Below, piece by piece: positions 50,448-62,400 of a stretch of DNA of 64,000 bases (the first letter of the stretch is position 1; each line of letters begins with the position of its first letter). Source of the stretch: Cyclina sinensis (lineage: Eukaryota > Mollusca > Bivalvia > Venerida > Veneridae); assembly GCA_012932295.1 (NCBI GenBank), contig JAAONU010000001.1, positions 49,511,134-49,575,133 on the forward strand, in the 5' to 3' direction. Made by a program: the position numbers and the translations under genes. Below the pieces are notes generated by a model. It ran no database searches, had not been told where the DNA came from, and worked only from the letters and a program-made list of their open reading frames with translations.

Positions 50448-53400
50448 GTTTGTGATTGGCTGGTTTTATATTGCTACAAGTTGTTTCAGCTGTTTGTGGA
50501 ATGGTTCATATAGGGTGGGCAGCCACATGTAACAGGACTATTACAAGTTAAAAGTATTTATCAAAATCAGTCAAGTCTTTTAAAAGGCTCCACAGTCTTC
50601 AAAAATAAAAGTGTAAAATGCAATGGAAATACATCACTTTTTTTTAAAATTGTGTTAAATTTATTTTCATGATTTTGAAATAATATGGTATGGCACTTGA
50701 TAATGTTTTTCTTAGTGTTTCCAAGTCCTGTAGAAAGTCACACATACATGAAGATGAAACAGTCCTTTATCCAAGGGTCCTTTTATGCAACAGTTCTTCT
50801 ATATCAAACTGTCCTTTTTCTAACAGTCCTTCTATATCCAACACAGTCCTTTATCCAACAGTCCCTCTGTATCCAACAGGCCTTCTATTATCCTACAGTC
50901 TTATATCCACAGCCAGTATCCAATGGTCATGCTATATTCTGCAGTCCTTCTGTATCCAACTATTCTTCTGTATCCAACAGTCCTTCTATATCCTACAGTC
51001 CTGTATCCAACTGTCCTATATCAAACCATCCTATATTTAACTGTTCTTCTGTATCCAACAGTCCTTTTATAACGAACAGTCTTTCTGTATTCAGTGGTCC
51101 AGTAGGCAATTGTCCTTCTGTATCTAACTGTCCTATAACCAGCAGTCTTATATTCACATGTCCTCCTTTATCCAACTGTCCAATATCCAATAGTGCATCT
51201 ATATCCAACAGTCTTTCTTTCTCCAACAGTCTTTCAGCTATCCTTCTATACCAAAAAGTCTTTCTTTATCTAACTGTCCTTTTGTATCCAACTGTCCTAT
51301 ATTCAGCTGTCCTTCTATATTCAGCAGTCCTTCTATATCCAGCATTCCTTCTATATTTAACTGTCTTTCTTTATCTATATATATTTTCTGTATTTAACTG
51401 CATCCAACTGTCCTTCTATTCCCAACAGTCTTTCTTTATCTAACTGTCCTTCTGTATCCAACTGTCCTTTATCCAGCAGTCCTTCAATATTTAACTGTCC
51501 TACATCAAACTGTCCTTTAATACCCAACAGTCTTTTTTTTATCCAACTGTCCTTCTTTATCCAACTGTCTTTCTGTATATAGATGTCCTGCATAAAACTG
51601 TCCTTTCTTACCCCAACTTACCTTTTTTTCAGTTGTCCTTTTTTCTGTATCCAGCATTCCTTCTATATCCAACTGTCATTGATATACTGTGAAAAAAGTT
51701 TACACCATTTCAGACTGCAGTTGTACAGTTTGGACCTAGTTCATTGTCTATCGAGGTGTTCTCCAATGGCACACATCATGACCTAAAGACAGATATACAA
51801 GTTAAAGGAATATATACTACAAAGGTATGACCTAATTACTTTAAGGGCATTGGAGGGACAATTGTTAAAGTGTTCAGAGTGCCAGCCTCGGAATCCAGAG
51901 GAAACTTTCTAGAGACTTGCTGCATTCCACACTCTGTATGAGTACTGGTTTGAATCCAGGAAACGGACACCAAGTTGGATTAATATTAGTTGCAAAAACT
52001 TACTTGCCAATCAGTGTGAAATAATTGTGTTGAAACAAGTTTTCAGAGTATGAATTTGTGGGAAAAACTATGCCTGCAGTTGTTTTTGTGTGTGTGTGTG
52101 TGTGTGCGAATTACAGGGAAATATGATGTAAAGACAGGGAGATGAGGTTTGGAATGAAAGAAATAGAACAACTATAGTCTGATTGACTACTTATGCAGAA
52201 TATACAACCATCTGTTTATTTGAAATTCTCATTTAGAGCCATTTCAGTAAACACACATAGGAAAGGGAAATGATTATTTTCAGTCAGGAGTGTTTTTTTT
52301 TCTTTTTTTTGGGTCTGTCTTTTCTCATCAAATGAACTTCTTGAGGGCGTTTGTCCATTTTGAAAATGCCTTTCTGTTTCTGAGATATATGTTTTACTGG
52401 AGTGGCCCTTATTCTGAATGATGTGATCATAGTATTTGAATATAATCAAATTATACAAGAGTAATATTATTATGTATTAATATTGTATCACATTTCTTCC
52501 ACAGGATGCTTTAGCAGTTTGGAATGGCAGGCGTGTGATACTGTATGAATATTCTGAGGATAAATCTACCATAAAGGCATCTGGTAGCTTCACGACAGAC
52601 TCCATGGTGATATGTATATATGAACAAAATGTCTACTGTATAGAAATGCAGAAAGTACAAGTCAGGACATTCCAGGTTAGTATAGTTTTTGTTTGTTTAT
52701 TTCCGGGATTTTTTTCTTTTTGAAATTTGTCCCCTTTTTCTGATTTACACAATAGTCATAGATCCATGGTGGTGTCCCATAAAAGTTAGGATTATAGCTC
52801 CTCCACATAAAACATAGTGAGATGAAAGGACTTTTCATTTACACTAACTGTAATACTTTTGAATGTTTTAAAAACAGTACTTTTTTAGGTAATTTGCACT
52901 GTAGCTTTCTATTCTCATCTGCTCAGGGGAGATAATATTGTTAATAATCTCTGTTGTTCTTATTCTTTTTATTAAACACTTTTTAACAGTAATGCTTCTG
53001 TTATGTCAGTACAGTTTTTTGTTGGTAATAGCAGAGTTATTTGTCCTTATTGAGAATTTGATATACAGTTAAGAATTTATACTTAATCATGCTGTAAAGC
53101 ATTCTTGCACAGTTTGTTGTAAGTTGTTCTGACTGATTTCATAAAACAGAGACTGATATTTCTCTAGTAGAGTGTTTGATTCAAGTATTTAAGAAATATT
53201 GTTTTATTATTCAAAGGGTACAGTTAAACAGTCAATAAACTTCAGTGAAGTAGAGGGTCACCCAGTGTGCATGGACGTTTGTGGTACATACTTGTTAATT
53301 GGTACGGAGACTGGAATACTGAAAGTGTTTGATTTGTCTAGAAGGTAATCATTACTAGTGTTTTAGTTCTTATTGTCATTCGAGATCTTTGACTTCCTGT

Positions 53401-56400
53401 CAATCAGCAGTTTTCAGTATTTTGGAACATTTTGACATAGATAAATACTTTCTTAGTTGTGTTTCACATGGTTATGTCAGGAGATAGAAAGTATGCAGTA
53501 TTCAAGGGCAAAATGTCTTTTTTTTTATCCATTTAATAAAACATTCTTGGGGAAAAAATGTTGACTCCACTAAGAATCCAACTTTGTTCTTTCGGTTCAG
53601 ACAAAAAAAAAAACAACCTGCTAACGAGCCATATTGTCAGAGCTATCTTACATAAATATTATATTGTTATAATCAAGAAAAAAAGAGTCAGTTTTACTGT
53701 TTTTATATTCTCTAAATCCTGTAGTTAAATTTATGTAAATTGTTTTATAAAAACAGAGAAGCCAAGCCCCACAGTCATCCGAAGAACTTACATGAGCTGG
53801 TTCCAGACTTTGGCAGTCTTATTGCTTGTAAGGTCAACTGTAGTGGAACCAAAGTGAGCGCTGCTATAAAAATGGTAGGTTTAATTTAACAAGTTGATAG
53901 CATATTACCGGTAATTACTATATGTAAAAAATTGTACGTGTAATTAATGCATTAAGTTTTACAAGTGATTGTTTTTAATTAAGAAATTCACACACAGAAA
54001 ATTTAAATTGTGAAAGGAAATAGTAATTCCTTGGTTTAAAGTGTTTTCAGAATGTAAGATTTCATCAGTTTTAAAGATGGTGACCATTTTGATTGTGTGT
54101 CTAGAAGATATTTCTTTTTACTTTCAAAGAAATGTTAAGAATTTTCCAGTTGATATGCTAATCTTCTGTTTCCAGCAAAGCAGTAGTCAGACAGACCCTA
54201 AGTTATATTTCTGGGACATTGAGACAGACTCATTGTCATATTTTAATTTTGATACGGGTAAAGGAGAGCAGGATGACTTCCCTCCGGAACAGATGGTCGG
54301 TGTGCAGACAGATAGTGCTATAGAGATGAGTGATGCTGACAGGTAAATAATGGCAAAGATTTTATCAATGCTCTTTTTTTTTTCAAGTTTGATATATGTT
54401 GAAAGTTCATCTGGTGAGAATATTTGCCCCTGCATTAAAATAAAGGTTCAGGACCCTGCTGTAGATGTTGCTTTTGATCTTGACCTTTAAGGTGCTTGCC
54501 TGTGGGGAATGTTCTGTTCAGGTGGATAAAATTTGATCACATATTTGGTTAAGGAAGTTTAAGGAAGAAATTATGTATCTTTTATATCTTTCAGATAAGT
54601 TCTACCTCAGTGGCTTGGTGATAAAAAATGAAGATCAAAAAAATTAAAATCTTGTCTCATGAGGTAGTCATATTGTATTTTGCAGGGGTAAAGACCAGGC
54701 AGCCAAAGATATTGCAGGCCGGTTTCCCATCACACATCATTGGGACGCACATGACCCCAAACTTGTAGTATGTGAGGCTTGTATCCTCCCAAAAACTGAA
54801 ATAAAAGAAGAGAAAAAGAAAGCTACTTTAACCAAACAAATAGACGAAGGACCAGTAAGTTATTTGAATTGATTGGAGTTATTCCATGCAGAAAATGTTA
54901 TGTGTATAAGCTTTTAGCAATGTTCAGCTAAGAAATTGTTTATTATCACATACCTGGCAACTCTGTCTCTAGGTCTCTTTTCTCAGATTTAAACAGAAAA
55001 ACATTTTACTGTTTGTAGAGCCAGTGAACATGTAGGTAACTTGCACAACTTTTAAAATGCTACTGTAATATTTTGAATTTCTTCATTTGGTTGCCAGTTT
55101 CTGTAGTTCCCTTTCATTGTTTTCCGTGACTGAATATATCAAGTTACAGAAAAAGTTAATTGTCTTAAGCTCACCAAATTGAAAATTCTGAGCTGATTGT
55201 TCATTTGATATCTGAGCAATTTTCAAACACTGTAACATTCTTGGTGAGAAAAGTAAAGCCCAAACTTGGATTAAACCTTTTGTAGTCTTTGCAAATGATG
55301 TTTCATTTATAAAGGAGGCCAACCTTTTATTCAGCTATATACATGTAGGAATAGTTCATGGCTTCTGTTAACATGTATTGTATATATTACCATGCAGGTT
55401 GAGGTGATGATAGTATCATTGTTCTGTACACCAGAGAATGGTATATTGATACAGGACAGCTTCCCTCTCAGTGATGATTATAATTGTCTACTTGGTATCG
55501 AGGTGCCTTATCACTACTTCATCAGAAAGGTGAACTGGCATTTACATCATATACAAAACATATAACAAGTTTTTTCTTGACAAGGAATAAAGTTGTAGAA
55601 GAAATGATTTTTCATTGTTTTACATATGATAAATAGTGTACCAATGCAGAAGTGTATTTTAATCCTTATTATTCCATTTACCTAAGCATATTTGAAACTT
55701 TTACAAGGAAATACTCTTTCTGAAATTCAGTTCATACATTTTGTAAGTATTTGTTTTGCATTATCTCTCAGCTGTCAGTCTTCCTGATTACATGATTGAA
55801 GTTTGAATTTTGTTTTGGATGTAAGGTACATTTAATCCTGATGATAATGCATAAAAATGTCCAAAAATGAAAAAAAATTAAGAAGGAAAGTGCAGCTAAA
55901 CAAGTATTTTTTTACATGCAGAATGAAACCAGTGAGGAGGAGAATGCTAGCCAGGAGACAAGTCACTTGGTACGTCCTGACACAGCCACTGTGATGTACC
56001 CAAAACTAGTGTCACGATCAACGATGCGTGACTTTGTCGGCTTAGAGAAGAGTGACAAACAAACTAGAGAGGCCATGTTGAATTTCAGCTACTATCTCAC
56101 CATCGGCAACATGGACGAAGCTTTTAAAGCAATCAAATTGATTAAAAGGTTTGTCAGTGAATATCCTCAAAGCTTTGTAGAATGATTGGTGGTCCAGAAG
56201 GTCAGTCATCTCCTAAAAAATTAGAAATGAGAATACAAGGTCTTTTGTTAAACATTGCAATGACTGTGTTACTTTGGTCATACTGTATGTTCTAAAGTAA
56301 GTATGAATAAGGAAAAGTACAATGTCCTTGTTTTGTTGTACCATATAAAGAGATAATGCATCGTTTATTTTATTATATTACACAAATTAAAACAAATTTC

Positions 56401-59400
56401 CTGTGTAAGGATTCGCTAAAGTTTTTAATAGAAACATCACTAGAAGATATCTCTGTATTTCAGTGAGTCAGTGTGGGAGAACATGGCCAAGATGTGTGTG
56501 AAGTCCCGGCGACTTGATGTTGCCAGTGTATGCCTAGGTAATATGGGGCATGCACGAGGGGCCAAAGCTCTGAGAGAGTCTCTGAAAGAACCTGAACTAG
56601 ATGCCAAAGTGGCAACTCTAGCCATGCAGTTAGGCTTATTTGTAAGTGTTGCATTGTCAAAAATTGTAACAGAAAATTATTTCTGTAGAAAATTTGTCAG
56701 AATACACTGATGGTAGTTAAAAGTATCAAATTGTGATTTTTCATATCAGTGTGGGACCTGGTGGTTATTTCATAGAATTGCATCATTTGTATCATTGCAT
56801 ACAAATTCCAAAGGTATCAAAGAATGTTTTCATAGTGCCTCATAATTTTGTTGTATGGTTTTCAGACTATAGATATTATATGTCATGGTTGTAAAACATG
56901 TTACAGAAAGATCACCTTTGCCTTGATCGTAAAATGTGTTAATAAGTTTTCTAGAACTTTGCAGACAGAAACTTTGTGCTTAAAGAAAAGAGATTAATTC
57001 AGCAATTACTCATAATTTGAAATTTGAAATTGATGCCCTTATGTTTTTGACACATTGATATGTAATAGAATTAAATGACACCAGTCTATTATCTCAACAG
57101 GAAGATGCTGAGAGACTGCTGAGGAATTGTAAAAGATATGATTTGCTAAATGAATACTACCAAAATGCAGGCCAGTGGGGAAAGGTTAGTCTGGGATTCC
57201 ATTACATTACAGATTGATGCAAGCATCCCTAGTCCCTTACAGAGCTTATTCAAACCTACCAAGTATTTAAACATGCTGAATCTAATTCTTGATTTATGAT
57301 GTTAAAACAACTTTGGTGTTTTTACAAATAATATGTCACAACAGCTCAACAGGTGCTTATTTTGCTAATATTGGTTTTCCCTTCATAGCTTTTCTCTTAA
57401 CTTTTTGTAAGACTACATTGTAAAGATTAAATGGATACATAGACGGTATTCCTTTCTGATGACCTGACTGGAAGAAATAGAAAAACCAACATGCTGCTTG
57501 CATGTATTTTCATGGAATGTGAAAAAGTTTTTTTTGTGAGTTCAGGGTGGTATATAGTAGTCGCATTGTCCGTTGTTTATTCTGTCGGTCCATCCCATCT
57601 TTTGTGCGCAGCTCCTCCTACAGCCATACAAATAGGTAAAGGACATATAGTAGTCTTAACCATGGACATATGCATAATTTGTTCAGTTCACAGGCTGCAA
57701 CAAATTTTGGAACAAATGATAAAGGTGTAAGTTGTAAGCTACCATGACTGTGACCATTGCAATTCCAGGGCATTCATGTCTGTGAGACATTTCTTGTTTT
57801 TTCCTTTTTCAGGCAATGGAGACAGCAGAGATGTATGACAGAATACATTTGCGTACTACATACTACAACTACGCTAAACATCTCGAGGCAAATGGAGAAT
57901 TAACAGAGGCTATCCCTAAGTAAATATATCCCGATTATGCTAATGAAAATTGTTACTTTTCACTGTGATAACATAAATTGTTAATTTTCAGTTTTGAGGA
58001 TGAAAACCATTTTGTTTCATTTAGACCACTCCTGTGTAAGTTTTTTTGAATTTGTACTAATGAAAATTGTTACTTTTCAGTAGTGAGAACATAAATTGTT
58101 TTTTCAGCTATGACATTGATAATTTATCATTTCAGTGAGAATATACATTATTATAGTTTTGTTATTAGAATGAAAATTATAGAATTACAGTTTTGTGAGT
58201 GAAAATTGTAATATTTCAGTTATGAGAAGTCAGATACCCACAGGTTTGAAGTACCCAGGATGTTGTTTGATGAACCAGATGCTTTAGAACAGTATATACT
58301 GAAACATAAGGATAAGTAAGTCACTTAATATCACTTAGAACAGTATATACTGAAACATAAGGATAAGTAAGTCACTTAATATCACTTAGAACAGTATATA
58401 CTGAAACATAAGGATAAGTTAGTCACTTGATATCACTTAGAACAGTATATACTGAAACATAAGGATAAGTAAGTCACTTAAATATCACTTTTATTTACAT
58501 TTTCTGTCTTGACTTGTGTGATTTCTGTTGTTTCTTTCAAAGCATTTTTTTTATGATAAAAATATTCAAAGGGGATGGAACAGAGGTCCAATGGGCAGTG
58601 AAATGAGCTATAAGAAAACTTAGACTATGTGTGCTTTCAAGTTATAAAAATCAACTGGGGTGATACAGATACATGTAGTTATGCACTTGTCATCACTTAT
58701 CTGCTTAGACTGACAGTGACAATAGAAGTCAAAGCTTAACAACATGTTACTGAGACATTACAGGATTAGCACATCTTTTTCTAGCAGGAAGATTAATGTT
58801 TTAATGAAAAGTATTTGTGTTGTTAGCAGTTTAGTTGCAGAAAATTGCATATTCTGCAGGTCATTACATAAGTGGTGGGCACAGTACATGGAGAGTCTCG
58901 GAGAGATGGATACTGCCTTACAGTTCTATGAGATGGCCCAGGACTATCTCTCCCTTGTGAGGGTCTACTGTTACTGTGGAAATATGGACAAGGTAATGAG
59001 GTTCTTGATTTATTTAGTGCTATAGTTGTTATATTTTTAATGATGTAACATCATATCAAGAAATTATTCAGGTTTTATAAATATACCTTTATTGAGGTCT
59101 TAGGTAGTAAGTAGTATTATGATTGTTTAATATTGAGAAAAAACAGTAAATTTAAGTTTAATTTTGCCTTGAAATAGATGTGAATGTAGATATTAAAAAT
59201 TTTCATCAAGTTGCATATTAATCATAAAATACCAAGAATTTTCTTACCTCTTATTAGGCATCTGAGATTTGTAATGAGACTGGAGATAAGGCAGGTTGTT
59301 ACCACCTAGCAAGACAGTTGGAGAACCAAGACAGGATTAAAGAGGCCATACATTTCTTCCAAAGAGCAGAGGCCTATGGAAACGCCATCAGATTATGCAA

Positions 59401-62400
59401 GGTTTGTATCTTTAGCTTGTGCATTCATTTTATATGATTCAAAACAGGAAGTTTGAATGATGACAAAAGAAGAAAGACCTTTTCCATAACATTTGGGTTT
59501 TAAAATTTTTTAGTTAGCTGTACTGTACTGTGATAAACCAGATTAAATAATTTTATGATAAAAGACTGCTAACATGGAGTTACTTAAATTTTAGACAGTT
59601 ATATGCCACTGTGATCTCTCACTAAGTTGAGTAGTGGCCCCAAACTTTACCTGTTAGTGAGGAAGTTGAATGTTACAGGTAATATAAATTGAGCTTTGTC
59701 ACTGCGGAAGAACCATAGTTCAGTTAACTGCTCACTAACATATGCTTAACTGAGAGCATTGCTTGGATGTAAAAATAGAAAACAAATGTCAAATCTGACA
59801 TATGTTATTTATACGAATGATATTAATTATTTATACCCCCCACCCCACCCCACCCCCCACACACACACATTGGATTCACCTTGATGCCCATTCTTCTGTC
59901 TATTACCTCTCCATGCATGGAAGTATTTTAAAATACCGTGGAATATTTGTTCACCTTGATGAGACTGTGTCATGTGTAAGATCCAGGTTCATAACTCAGA
60001 AGTCAAGTTCAGAGTGACTGTTCAAAGGTAAAAAATATTGATAATAGACCTTGCCTGGGCTCTAATTCTCCATGCATGGAAGGATTTTAATTTCTAACCA
60101 GATATATGTCATCTTCCTGGTTATTTGCCTTCTTGCTATCAGGCTTGGGGCTGATTACTTGTGTTAGTAACTGATTACATTACAGTTACTTTGAAATTTC
60201 CTGATTACAATTACATTGGATTACTTTAATGTTTTGATGGTTATTAATTACATTACAGTTACTTGTGGTCAAGTAATCAGATTACATTCGATTACTTTCT
60301 ATATTATTTCAAACTGCAAGACAAATTTTCAAGGAGAAAACATTAGATAAATCAGAATGGAAACTTTATTTAACATACATGATTGAAACAAGTATTATTT
60401 GTAGGAAAAATATTACCTCAGTAAAGCATTCAAGTTTTTGTCTAACACACTGAGTCACTAATTTTATAAAGGAAGATTCACAATGTCATTCTGTTCGAAT
60501 CATATATATTTAGACATCTCCATTGCATTTAATCATCATCAATTTTTGAAAGTTTTCATCAGAAAGACGACATCGTTCTGGTCTTATAAAAGAGGTTCTG
60601 ATTTCTTTTTAGGTTAACATTTAAACAACTGGTGTAGTGCAGTATTAACTGATATTTTTTATTTACCCTGGGGCACACTATAATTTCACTATAATTTCAT
60701 TATTATTAAGATTATGGCTTTCACACCTATTGAAGTACAAATTCACAATTGTAGCAAAGTTACCTGCAGTATGTGTTAAGAAAGGTGACACAATAGATCA
60801 TTGATCCTCATAAAGAGCACACAAAGGAGACAACATTGTGATCAATATATCTTGTAAAAGAATATTTTTCTTAAGGAGATGAGGTTGAAAATATAATTAT
60901 CATATTACTTATTTCTAGCAAAAGCAGCATATATTTTTATCTTTTGCCCCAGCAGTTAAAATGCAATATCATCTATCCAATGTCCATGTGCAATCAGAAA
61001 ATAATAAAAAGTATTCATGATGAAATACAAATTTTTGTCTATGTAATCAATTGAATTACATTAAATGTAATCAGATGTACGACAGTAATCAAATACATTT
61101 AAATACTTGCACTTGAGTAACCAATAACAGGTGATTACATTTACTGTATTCGATTACCCCAAGCCTGCTTGCTATTTTCTTTCTTCCTTTAACATCATAC
61201 CATCTCATAAAATAGCATCATAAGCATATTTGTTTACTCTACTGCCATCAAAGAATTTTACAGATTTACTTACAAAGCCTTCAAGTGGAGTGTGGGAGTA
61301 TTAGTCACTTCTGTGACAAGCTTTAGTTTAAATTGTTCCCTTTGTACACACAGGAGCATAGCTATGAAGATCAGATGATGAACCTGGCACTTATGGGACG
61401 TCCTGAAGACATGATGGAAGCTGCACGCTACTATGAAGATAAACCTGGACAACAGGATAAGGCTGTCATGTTGTACCACAAGGTAATGTTTAATAGCTGT
61501 CGTGTACCAAAAGGTTATGTTTATCAGCTATCATGTCCCAAAAAGTTAATGTTTATCAATAACCATGTTTTACCACAAGGTAATGTTTACCCACTGTCAT
61601 GTTGTACTGCTAGGTAATGTTTAACAGTTGCCATGTTGTACCCCCAGGGCATGTTTATCAGTCACTGAAATACTTGATGGACTTGAGCAGATTATAAAAA
61701 TGTAGATTAATGATATTTTAAATAGTCATGGCAGAGTGATAGATTTTTTTTCCTGAGCAATCTCAGGAAATTTTAGCAAACATAATAGTGTATATTGTAT
61801 TATCACTTTCAAGAAAGTAAAAGAGTAAAGGAGCCTTAAGAAAGTGAAAACAGGTTTAAAATGAACTGATAGATAAAACAACCTATCTGTGAATTTTGTT
61901 AGACAACACTTACAAGACAACTTTACAGTTATACAGTAGATCTTCATATCACTTGGTCTGACAGGGTTCATATGAATTGTGTGCATTAATTTTAGGTTGC
62001 TTAAAATAAAGCTTTATTCCTTTTCCAGGCTGGCAATTTCTCACGTGCCCTGGACCTGTCATTCAGAGCAAAACAGTTTGGTGCCTTACAGATGATCTCT
62101 GGTGACCTTGATGAGCGAGCAGACCCTGAGTTGTTACAGAGATGTGCTGACTTCTTCCTAGAGAATGGACAGTATGACAAAGCTGTGGATCTTCTTGGCA
62201 TTGGCAAAAAGGTGAACACTTAAATTATTGATTTATTTCTTCAAGATTCTTCCTCTTCCTTTGAATTGTTTCAAACGCAGGAATGTGTTTGGTTTGAAAA
62301 CTGAATTACTGCAGATATAAAATCAAATACTTTATTTGGAGTTTTAAAACAGGTTAAAACATATATTTGGAAGATCTTTCTAGGGGCATTGAAACGATGT

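Noticed and set aside
50685..51443. 252-codon open frame on the plus strand
   Set aside because: It lies within the 15/18-bp minisatellite of IFT140 intron 9; the open frame follows from unit length and lack of stops.
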